The notes beneath the pieces were generated by a model. It saw only the letters and a program-made list of their open reading frames with translations. It ran no database searches and had not been told where the DNA came from. Source: Desulfobacterales bacterium (GTDB taxonomy: Bacteria; Desulfobacterota; Desulfobacteria; Desulfobacterales; JAHDSC01). From it: a DNA stretch of 45,324 bases. Each line of letters starts with the position of its first letter. The first letter of the stretch is position 1. Below, in pieces: positions 26,429-33,262 of this stretch. A program made the translations under genes and the position numbers. The DNA is taken from the NCBI GenBank assembly GCA_018432925.1, contig JAHDSC010000136.1, positions 1 to 45,324 of the forward strand, read 5' to 3'.

Positions 26429-27250
26429 TTACCATCTGGTAAACTCACCATGATGTCCTTTCAAAAAGAAATTCACCCCGAAAAAAGTGAATAAAAGAAC
26501 GGCGAATCCGATAATGGACAGAATCGCGGATCTCCTTCCTCGCCATCCAACGGTAAGACGTTCGTGGAGCAAGGCGGCATAAATCAGCCAGGTGATTCCC
26601 GACCAGACTTCTTTGGGATCCCAGTCCCAGAAACGGCCCCAGACGGATTTCGCGTAAACGAAACCGGTAATCAGGCCCACGGTCAGCATCGTAAAGCCCA
26701 CAACGATACTGGCGTAACCGGTGGTATCGAGCAGTTCCAGAGAAGGGAGCCGCCGGTAAAAAAAACCATGATTTTTTGCCTTTATCGCATGCTCCTGGAT
26801 AAGGTACAAAACCCCCAGCCCGCAGGCGAGCGCAAAGGAGGCTTCACCGATAAAAATCGTAACAATATGAGAAATCAACCAGAAATTGTTGAAGAGATTC
26901 TGGTCCGGCACCGGTTCCCCAGGCATCTGATAGGCAATGAACAGAACAAGGGCTGAAAGAGGCGCGGCATATATGCCCAGAATTTTAAGCCGGTATTTAT
27001 ATTGGAAAACAAGAAAAACGCAGACAATCGCCCATCCCGCCATGATCAGGGTTTCATGAAGATTACGGACCGGGATGTGCCCGGATTGAACGAAACCGTA
27101 ACCGATGATCAGCGAATGCAATAAAAATCCGACGGTCAGCATACAGCGCCCTGCCTGCTGCATATAATTTTTCTGGACAAAAAGGTAGGCGACATAGGCT
27201 GCCGTACTCAGCAGGTAAAAAAGGAGAATTATTATCATCACAATCTTCAT
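26429..27250 (-). CDS. CcsA/ResC-type cytochrome c assembly protein
   Basis: A 273-residue integral membrane protein with about eight hydrophobic segments. It carries the tryptophan-rich haem-handling motif WGRFWDWDPKEVWS (WWD domain) near residues 205-220, and His residues in flanking segments (LLHSLIIG, LISHIVTIF, LLHERL). CcsA/ResC proteins pass haem across the inner membrane to apocytochrome c in system II. No CcsB/ResB partner is in the window. Its neighbours hemA and precorrin-2 dehydrogenase supply tetrapyrroles. ATG 27250 is the natural start before the first membrane segment, although its ribosome site is weak. Confidence 0.92.
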   Translation of the reverse strand: MKIVMIIILLFYLLSTAAYVAYLFVQKNYMQQAGRCMLTVGFLLHSLIIGYGFVQSGHIPVRNLHETLIMAGWAIVCVFLVFQYKYRLKILGIYAAPLSALVLFIAYQMPGEPVPDQNLFNNFWLISHIVTIFIGEASFALACGLGVLYLIQEHAIKAKNHGFFYRRLPSLELLDTTGYASIVVGFTMLTVGLITGFVYAKSVWGRFWDWDPKEVWSGITWLIYAALLHERLTVGWRGRRSAILSIIGFAVLLFTFFGVNFFLKGHHGEFTRW

Positions 27251-27283
27251 CGATCACACCGCCGGAAATTGCATTTGCGGGGT

Positions 27284-27949
27284 TTATTCCCTTGTTTTCA
27301 TCAATTCATCATACCTGTATTGCTCCCCGAAAATTTCCCGTAGAAGACGGTTGGCCGCTTTCCTGTCCCCTTTCCGGATCCTTTCGAGAAGACCTTCGTT
27401 GATCAACCTTTCAAACAGGTGCCGGTGCGCTTCGGGTTCGTGGCCCTCGCTGAGAAGTTTTTTACGTATCGCTCCCATCAGCCGGAGAAATTCGGCGCAT
27501 TCCTCCCCGAACCGATTTTCGAGATCCTTTCGAAGATGTTTTGCAAAAGCAGGGCTTTTCCCCGAGGTAGAGACGGCAATGACCAGGTCCCCCCTCCTTA
27601 CCACCGACGGCAGAATAAAATTACAGTCCTCCGGACGATCGGCGATATTGCACAGCTTGTTCAGCGGTTCGGCATCCGCAAATATCCGATGGTTTACCTC
27701 TTTTTGATCGGTGGCGCCGATGACCAGAAACATGCCGTCAAGGTCGGAAGACCGGTATGTCCGTTTTTCCCATCGGATGAAACCCGCTTCGGCCAGTTCA
27801 AGCAGTTCCGGGCCGACAACGGGACTGACGACGGTCACGACCGCCCCGCACTCCAGCAGCGTCATGACTTTCCGCGTACCCACGGAACCGCCGCCGACCA
27901 CCAGACATTTTCGATTCATAATATCCAGATAAACCGGATAATAGCGCAT
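27284..27949 (-). CDS. Precorrin-2 dehydrogenase / sirohydrochlorin ferrochelatase-like (CysG N-domain, Met8 type)
   Basis: A 221-residue protein of the CysG N-terminal (Met8) family, which oxidises precorrin-2 to sirohydrochlorin with NAD+. It opens MRYYPVYLDIMNRKCLVVGGGSVGTRK, the usual strand plus Rossmann motif. NIADRPEDCNFILPSVVRRGD (family 'DxxxxCdFxxPa' block) and STSGKSPAFAKHLRKDLE follow. In anaerobes this leads to sirohaem (for sulfite reductases) and to haem by the sirohaem route. ATG 27949 is chosen by family start; AGGTG lies about 10 bases before it. The frame runs upstream to 28108, into the preceding gene, without family character. No uroporphyrinogen methyltransferase domain is fused. 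Confidence 0.92.
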   Translation of the reverse strand: MRYYPVYLDIMNRKCLVVGGGSVGTRKVMTLLECGAVVTVVSPVVGPELLELAEAGFIRWEKRTYRSSDLDGMFLVIGATDQKEVNHRIFADAEPLNKLCNIADRPEDCNFILPSVVRRGDLVIAVSTSGKSPAFAKHLRKDLENRFGEECAEFLRLMGAIRKKLLSEGHEPEAHRHLFERLINEGLLERIRKGDRKAANRLLREIFGEQYRYDELMKTRE

Positions 27950-28035
27950 TTTACGTGACACCTGCCCGCCCGATTCACTCCCTTCGGCCCGTTTCCGGCG
28001 ATTGAATCCGGTGATATCGCCCGCTTCATCCGGTA

Positions 28036-28827
28036 TCATCCGGGCTCCAGTTCCAGTTTCATGAGATCCTCTCCCAGCGCAAGAGGGCCAGTATACGTTT
28101 TTCTGCATTCTTTTTCAATATCCACTCCGTCACATTCCGGATAAAAATGCGTAAGAACCAACTTTCGAACATTGGCACGCGCGGCGATCTCCCCGGCTAG
28201 GGACGGAGTCAAATGGCCCTTCACCTTCCATCCATCCGGAAGGGCCGATTCGCAGATGAAAAGATCGGCATCGCGGGCCAGTGAAATCAGGTTTTCACTG
28301 AAATCCGTATCGCCCGAATAGACGATCGAAACTCCGCCGAAACCGGTAATCCGGTATGCAATGCTCTCTTCACTGTGTTCCACCGGAAGGGATTCGACCG
28401 TAAACCCATCCATCTTTCGGAAATCATAGCTCTTGTTATCGAACTCGACGATCGCCAACCGGTCTCCGAGATCGATCCAGTGACCGTAAACGCTTCGCAG
28501 GCCGTTATAAAAGGCGGAAAATCCCTTTCCGCCCGCCAGGGTCAGCGGAATCCGCCTGCGAACCACGCCCGGATACTTCGTCGCGAACAGGAAAGGAACC
28601 AGCTCGCCGGTATGATCCGGGTGAAAATGGCTGTAAAAAATAAACGAAATGTCGAAAATCCGGGTTCCGGTTTCGAGGAGTCTTCTCATGGTGCCGGGCC
28701 CCGAATCGAGGAGCATCTTCGTACCGCCGGTTTCGATCAGAACGGAACCGGCGCTTCTCCGGAGGGATGGCACACATGTGCCCGATCCAAGAATCGTGAC
28801 CGATGTTCGAATCCGTTCAGGAATCAT
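28036..28827 (-). CDS. Metallo-beta-lactamase fold hydrolase (RNase Z-like)
   Basis: A 263-residue member of the RNase Z/ElaC-like beta-lactamase-fold group. Motifs are TILGSGTCVPS (front strand), FYSHFHPDHTGELVPFL (HxHxDH, residues ~60-75), VEHSEESIAYRI, VYSGDTDFSENL and LTHFYPEC. RNase Z trims tRNA 3' ends, but related hydrolases with this fold act on other phosphodiesters, so the substrate is open. ATG 28827 overlaps the end of the DHH gene by 11 bases, suggesting coupled translation. The longer frame to 29049 lies inside that gene and is a shadow. Confidence 0.85.
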   Translation of the reverse strand: MIPERIRTSVTILGSGTCVPSLRRSAGSVLIETGGTKMLLDSGPGTMRRLLETGTRIFDISFIFYSHFHPDHTGELVPFLFATKYPGVVRRRIPLTLAGGKGFSAFYNGLRSVYGHWIDLGDRLAIVEFDNKSYDFRKMDGFTVESLPVEHSEESIAYRITGFGGVSIVYSGDTDFSENLISLARDADLFICESALPDGWKVKGHLTPSLAGEIAARANVRKLVLTHFYPECDGVDIEKECRKTYTGPLALGEDLMKLELEPG

Positions 28828-29830
28828 GGGTCGGTTGACCGGCATTTTTTTCGGCCCTTTTTTCGATTCTCGAAATGATCCACCGGAGCAGCTTCTTATG
28901 ATCCCTGGGATCCAGGATTCGCTCCAGATCGGAAAGGAGGATTTCCGCGCGGGCCGCGCTTTTGTGGCCGCCGGCCGACCCGATGGGGGCGAAACTTTCC
29001 TCCGCCACTTTTCCGGCATTTTTCCGAAGCCCGTCGTTTCGGAGAACAATTACCAGCTTTTTATCGTACAACCCGGAAATGATACTCCACCGGATGTTTG
29101 CGACCCTCATGAAAAAATCCGCGATCAGGACGCATATATCCGGATTCTTCACCGGCCCCAGGTGTACGAACACCCTTCCCTTCCGGATTCGCCGGGTCTG
29201 AAGCGCGCGCTCGAAGTATTCCAGGAAATCGAGCCGGAGATCGGACTCCTCGATTTTCCGGGCCAGGTAAATATTCGCGTGTCGAAAAAGAAACTGAAAC
29301 GCCCGAATGTCTTCAATGACGGCCTTCCGCTCAAAATCGCGGGTGTCGGTCTTGATGGCGTGAAACAGGGCGGTGGCCAGTTTGACGGACGGCTTGATCC
29401 CGGCGGCCCTCAGATATTCGGTCATGATGGTGGCGGTTGCGCCGTATTTCGGGCGGATATCCAGAAAAGGGGCCTTGGCTCCGGTGTCCGGATGATGGTC
29501 GATAATGACGTCGAACTTGAACCTGGAAAAGGCCTCGTGATGGGACGGCTGGGAGTCGACGGTGATAAACCGGCTGTACCGTTTTTCTTCGATGTTTTCC
29601 ACGGGAACGAGCTGGACTCCGAGAAGGCGGCACATGGCGATATTGTCCGGTCGTTCGATGACGTTGATACTGCACAGGGTGACACCCGCCGCCTTCCGCC
29701 AGAGCAGCCGCTTGGCGGCCATGGCGCTGGCGATGGCGTCCGGATCCGCGTTAATCAAGATCAGAACCTGGTCATCGCCTGAAAACCGGCTGTAGAATCG
29801 CCGCAGTCTTTCCGATGCGGAAATCGTCAT
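28817..29830 (-). CDS. DHH/DHHA1 family phosphoesterase (NrnA-like)
   Basis: A 337-residue DHH-family protein. Motif I reads NADPDAIASAMAA (the family DxDxxGS in altered form), motif II VDSQPSHH, and the name-giving motif DHHPDT is near residue 115. The DHHA1 domain has GSAGGHKSAARAEI near 300. DHH/DHHA1 proteins hydrolyse short oligoribonucleotides, pAp or cyclic dinucleotides; the altered motif I makes the exact substrate uncertain. ATG 29830 is preferred, with a G-rich ribosome site (AGGTG) ahead. GTG at 29842 is possible. It is the first gene of the leftward run through hemA. Confidence 0.87.
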   Translation of the reverse strand: MTISASERLRRFYSRFSGDDQVLILINADPDAIASAMAAKRLLWRKAAGVTLCSINVIERPDNIAMCRLLGVQLVPVENIEEKRYSRFITVDSQPSHHEAFSRFKFDVIIDHHPDTGAKAPFLDIRPKYGATATIMTEYLRAAGIKPSVKLATALFHAIKTDTRDFERKAVIEDIRAFQFLFRHANIYLARKIEESDLRLDFLEYFERALQTRRIRKGRVFVHLGPVKNPDICVLIADFFMRVANIRWSIISGLYDKKLVIVLRNDGLRKNAGKVAEESFAPIGSAGGHKSAARAEILLSDLERILDPRDHKKLLRWIISRIEKRAEKNAGQPTHDS

Positions 29831-29975
29831 CGAACCCCCCACCTTTCCTTTTTAATAATATTTACAATGCGTAAAACGAGAATACAAACCTTTTTTTCAT
29901 TTTCGCGCGTATCCCCCGGGCCCGCTCGGCTCCCGGGCCGTCCCGTCCTCAAACCGCCCTTTCGGCATTTTTTGC

Positions 29976-30004
29976 TTGACACGATAGCCTCATCTTTATA
30001 TATG
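29976..30004 (+). promoter_or_regulatory. Putative sigma70 promoter of permease 1
   Basis: TTGACA (29976-29981), 17 bases, TATATG (29999-30004); a TATATA at 29997-30002 gives a 15-base spacer instead. It lies about 160 bases before the permease ATG. Confidence 0.6.
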
Positions 30005-30141
30005 GGCCTTTCAGGCTCGGCATGGATAATTGTATCAATTCCCGTGTGAATCGGGATCATTATCCACCGTGCGGAAAGCGGCGAAGCGGCGTCGGATCGA
30101 AAGGCGCTTGACATCCGGATTGCCAACATCGACAAGAATTC

Positions 30142-30167
30142 AGGAGGAACAATTAGGAGGAACGATT
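30142..30167 (+). promoter_or_regulatory. Tandem duplicated Shine-Dalgarno of permease 1
   Basis: AGGAGGAACAATT (30142-30154) is followed directly by AGGAGGAACGATT (30155-30167), a 13-base tandem repeat with one mismatch. The second AGGAGG is 10 bases from ATG 30171 and the first is 23 bases away. The second permease gene has only one copy of the site. Confidence 0.7.
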
Positions 30168-30170
30168 GTT

Positions 30171-31919
30171 ATGCAAAGTACTATGAAACCTTTTCTAACG
30201 ATTATGATGGTTTTACTCGTGGCGGCATTCTTCACCACCCCAGCGCTGGCCGGCCACGGCGCCAAAAGCGCTTCGCATGCCGCCGTGATTGAAGGCGGAG
30301 ACACCATCAACATTTCCGGCATCGTCAGCGACAGTCACGGAGAGCCGGTCAATGAAGCGCGGGTGCTGATATCGGTCAACGGCAAGGAGCTCGACGAACA
30401 GCATATGGCGCATTCCGGCAAATACGTGTCGACCTTCATGATGGAAAAAGACCAGATTCAGACCGCCAGGATCCACATCGAAGGCCGAAAGGCCAGTTTC
30501 AAAACGGAGGTTCTTGAATTTTCCGGCTCCGATATGGCGCAGAGGGGAGACCACTTTTACATGCAGGAAAACATCACGATGCAACGGGTGCTGGGACCGG
30601 CCTTCTGGATCTCCACCCTGGTCTTTGTCATCGCCTATGCCCTCATTTCCTTTGAACTGCTGCACCGGACCATCGCGGCCATGCTGGGCGCCGCGCTGAT
30701 GATGGCCATTTCCTACACCATCGGAACCCTCAACCCGGAATATCGCATCGTTTCATTCGAATCCGCCATCTTCTCCATCGACATGAACGTGATCTTTCTT
30801 CTCATGGGGATGATGATCATCGTCGGGATCCTGAAAAACACCGGCGTATTCCAGTGGTGCGCCTATATTTCCTACAAGCTGGCCAAGGGAAAGGTCTTCG
30901 TTCTCGCCACCATTCTCATGATCTTTACGGCGGTATCCTCCGCCTTCCTGGACAACGTGACCACCATGCTCCTTCTGACCGGAGTGGCCATCGAAATCTG
31001 CATCTCTCTTTCCATCAACCCGCTGTACCTGCTGATCCCGCTGGTCCTTGCCTCCAATATCGGCGGCACGGCGACGCTGATCGGCGATCCGCCCAATATC
31101 ATGATCGGCTCCTACGCGGGCCTCACCTTCATGGACTTCGTGGTCGCCCTCATCGAGACCGTCATCATATCCATGGTCGCCCTGATCATCATGAGCAAGT
31201 TTGTATGGGGAAAGGACTACGCGGCGGCAAAGGTTGAAAATGTCACCGAATATGTAAAGGTACTGAAGGAAAAATACAAGATCACCGACCCCACGCTCCT
31301 GACCTACGGAATGGTTGTCCTGGGATTCGTGGTTATGCTGTTCCTCAGCCACGGTTACTGGCACATGGAGGTCAGCATCGCCGCGCTGCTGGGAGCCTCG
31401 GTTCTTTTCACCATCGCGCTGGTGACCGAAAAAGTGGAGCTGCTGGAGTTGATCGAAAAGGACATCGAATGGCCGACCCTGATGTTCTTCATCTTCCTTT
31501 TCATCCTTGTCGGAGCCGTCGAATCATCCGGCCTGCTGGCCCTGATCGCCGACTGGATTCTGGATCTTTCCGGCGGCAACTTCTATGTCGCGATGGCCCT
31601 GATCCTGTGGGTGTCGGCCATCATGTCCGCGTTTGTGGACAACATTCCGTTTACCGCCACCATGCTCCCGATCGTCGCCTATCTCAGCACCGTCATACCG
31701 GGCTCTGAAAACACCCTGTGGTGGGCGCTGGCGCTCGGCGCCTGCTTCGGCGGCAACGGCACGATGATCGGCGCCTCGGCCAACGTCGTGACCATGGGGA
31801 TCGCGGAATCCAAGGGATATAAGATCAGTTTCATCGGATTCATGAAAACGGCCTTCCCCTACATGATCATCAGCGTTGCGATCGCCCATGCCTGGCTGGT
31901 TATCTTTCGGCCGGCATAG
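30171..31919 (+). CDS. Ion-transporter-superfamily permease (ArsB/NhaD/SLC13-like), copy 1, with exported N-terminal domain
   Basis: A 582-residue protein. A signal peptide (hydrophobic 7-25, TTPALAGHG) comes first. Next is an exported domain of about 110 residues (INISGIVSDSHGEPVNEARVL) like carboxypeptidase-regulatory or Ig-like folds. Then come some 11-12 membrane segments from about residue 150. The two inverted-repeat cores are visible: DNVTTMLLLTG with NIGGTATLIGDPPNIMIG, and DNIPFTATMLPIV with GGNGTMIGASANVV. These are typical of NhaD/ArsB/P-protein relatives, which move Na+/H+, oxyanions or dicarboxylates. Substrate unknown; SLC13-type carriers have been proposed as sulfate importers in sulfate reducers, but nothing here proves that. 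A strong terminator follows. About 92 percent identical to copy 2. Confidence 0.9.
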   Translation: MQSTMKPFLTIMMVLLVAAFFTTPALAGHGAKSASHAAVIEGGDTINISGIVSDSHGEPVNEARVLISVNGKELDEQHMAHSGKYVSTFMMEKDQIQTARIHIEGRKASFKTEVLEFSGSDMAQRGDHFYMQENITMQRVLGPAFWISTLVFVIAYALISFELLHRTIAAMLGAALMMAISYTIGTLNPEYRIVSFESAIFSIDMNVIFLLMGMMIIVGILKNTGVFQWCAYISYKLAKGKVFVLATILMIFTAVSSAFLDNVTTMLLLTGVAIEICISLSINPLYLLIPLVLASNIGGTATLIGDPPNIMIGSYAGLTFMDFVVALIETVIISMVALIIMSKFVWGKDYAAAKVENVTEYVKVLKEKYKITDPTLLTYGMVVLGFVVMLFLSHGYWHMEVSIAALLGASVLFTIALVTEKVELLELIEKDIEWPTLMFFIFLFILVGAVESSGLLALIADWILDLSGGNFYVAMALILWVSAIMSAFVDNIPFTATMLPIVAYLSTVIPGSENTLWWALALGACFGGNGTMIGASANVVTMGIAESKGYKISFIGFMKTAFPYMIISVAIAHAWLVIFRPA

Positions 31920-31967
31920 GAAATGTAACCGGATTTTGATCTGAAACCCTTCTAAAAAACATGGAAA

Positions 31968-31998
31968 GCCCCGCCCGGTAAACCGGGCGGGGCTTTTT
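31968..31998 (+). terminator. Rho-independent terminator after permease 1
   Basis: An 11-bp perfect GC stem, GCCCCGCCCGG (31968-31978) with CCGGGCGGGGC (31983-31993), loop of four, followed by five T (31994-31998). Confidence 0.9.
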
Positions 31999-32012
31999 CC
32001 TTCAAAGGCGTT

Positions 32013-32459
32013 ATGGACTCACAGCTTTTCATTATCAAATCCCTTTATGTGCAGGACGGGATCATGCTTGCCGCTCTGGCGGGACTGATCTTTCTGCTGG
32101 TACGATCGATCACCCGGAAAAAAATCAAAACCACGATCGCGGTCCTCATCTGGATCGGCATTGTCCTGTGGTTTTTCAACTCCTTCTTCGGTTTCAGCAC
32201 CGTTCGGGTCGGTCCGGAAGGCATCGGGCTGAACTACGGCATCCTTTCCCCCCGGAATGCGGTGCTTCCGATAGATTCCGAATGGAAAATCGAAAACTAT
32301 CTTTCCGGAATTCGAAGAAACAAAAGACTTTTCTACATCCGGATCGACAGCCACCAGAGCATGCGGTTGAGCGGTCGTCAGGCACAGATTCTCGAAGAGA
32401 TCGGGGCTGCCATCGATTCGATGAAAGGCCTGAAACCCCGTGTCCGGGAAAGCTCCTGA
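32013..32459 (+). CDS. Small two-span membrane protein, unknown
   Basis: A 148-residue protein with two membrane segments (about 15-33 and 39-57) followed by a ~90-residue soluble tail (VRVGPEGIGLNYGILSPRNA, then FYIRIDSHQSMRLSG). The tail looks like the bacterial PH-like domains that follow membrane hairpins, but this is only a resemblance. AAAGG lies five bases before the ATG. It starts just 14 bases behind the permease 1 terminator, so it depends on read-through or its own unseen promoter. It sits exactly between the two permease copies. Confidence 0.75.
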   Translation: MDSQLFIIKSLYVQDGIMLAALAGLIFLLVRSITRKKIKTTIAVLIWIGIVLWFFNSFFGFSTVRVGPEGIGLNYGILSPRNAVLPIDSEWKIENYLSGIRRNKRLFYIRIDSHQSMRLSGRQAQILEEIGAAIDSMKGLKPRVRESS

Positions 32460-32465
32460 AATCAT

Positions 32466-32502
32466 CCCCGGTTTTTCGTTCGACCGGGGCTTGATGATTT
32501 TT
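32466..32502 (+). terminator. Probable terminator after the small membrane protein
   Basis: CCCCGGT (32466-32472) pairs with ACCGGGG (32483-32489) around a 10-base loop; the tail CTTGATGATTTTT is only partly T-rich. Confidence 0.5.
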
Positions 32503-32528
32503 CCCATGAAGCCTCCGCCATGACCCGG

Positions 32529-32557
32529 CCGGCTCGATCTCCCGGCGGTCGAGCCGG
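32529..32557. repeat. Perfect 9-bp inverted repeat
   Basis: CCGGCTCGA (32529-32537) and TCGAGCCGG (32549-32557) around 11 bases. No T-tract follows. It lies between the preceding terminator and the consensus promoter; role unknown. Confidence 0.5.
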
Positions 32558-32655
32558 GGAATGAATTCCAAAACCGGTTAAAAACCCTTTCCATCGAAGA
32601 TTTCCCCGTCCCGCAATCGCAGCGCTTCAATTTTTTTCCGGATCGTAAAATTTAT

Positions 32656-32684
32656 TTGACATCATACCATGAGAAAAATATAAT
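32656..32684 (+). promoter_or_regulatory. Perfect-consensus sigma70 promoter
   Basis: TTGACA (32656-32661), 17 bases, TATAAT (32679-32684): both hexamers match the consensus fully with ideal spacing. Start predicted near 32691. The next convincing gene downstream is permease 2 at 33263, about 570 bases away. Confidence 0.85.
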
Positions 32685-33262
32685 GCGCGGCGAATTTGAA
32701 AGGTTTTCGAGCGGATTGGAATCACGGATGGAAAAACGTCCCGCCCGAAAAAATCCGAGGTTTTTAAAATTTGCCGGCAAGGCATTCGATTTTTGTATTC
32801 GGTCTTACTGACAAACGCAGGAAGCGTGTCCATCAGGCCAAAGGATATGAAAATGACAGGCATGCGGTGTAAAACTACAGGTGTTAAGCTGCTTTATGTC
32901 AGCTCGGTAACGCGCTGCAATTTTCTGCAGTTCAAGCTTCTCTTTTTAAATTCCTATTCATACCTTCGTCACTTTTTTCCACACACCTTGAATCTGGACT
33001 CCAGTTAGTCATCCCATCTTCCGTTGTATTGAAGTTTATCGAATCCTGAAATAAAAGGGATCCGTTCGACCTAATGCGGAGTGCCCGCGCAAAGGCATTT
33101 CGTATGGATCACTGTATCATCGTGTTTGCATCGGTCGGTTTCGGCAATGCAGGATTCCGCCGAAGCGCCGGCCTGAAAAAGGCACAACCGGATAGGCGAT
33201 CGATTTCAACGTTTGTACACTCGAAGTATTTAAAAAAAACATCAAATTCAGGAGGAATGGCC

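Larger units (their letters stand above)
29831..30170. other. Divergent intergenic region between the DHH gene and permease 1, 340 bp
   Basis: Holds a plus-strand promoter (29976-30004) and a duplicated ribosome site (30142-30167). A GC-rich stretch at about 29910-29945 has no clean hairpin. No clear minus-strand promoter for the DHH gene was identified. Confidence 0.45.
32460..33262 (+). other. Intergenic region before permease 2, 803 bp, with a ~570-base predicted leader or small RNA
   Basis: After the perfect promoter, the stretch 32691-33262 holds no convincing open frame: the 71-codon frame at 32793-33008 has no ribosome site. It contains a short stem CTGCA/TGCAG at 32915-32930 followed shortly by a T-rich run. 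A tRNA-like phrase (agctcggtaacgcgct, 32901-32916) lacks acceptor and T arms. It may be a long regulatory leader of permease 2, a separate small RNA, or both. No known riboswitch class was recognised. Confidence 0.5.

Noticed and set aside
32890-32935. tRNA-like phrase (agctcggtaacgcgct followed by a CTGCA/TGCAG stem)
   Set aside because: No acceptor stem, no T arm and a six-base instead of seven-base anticodon loop; chance resemblance.
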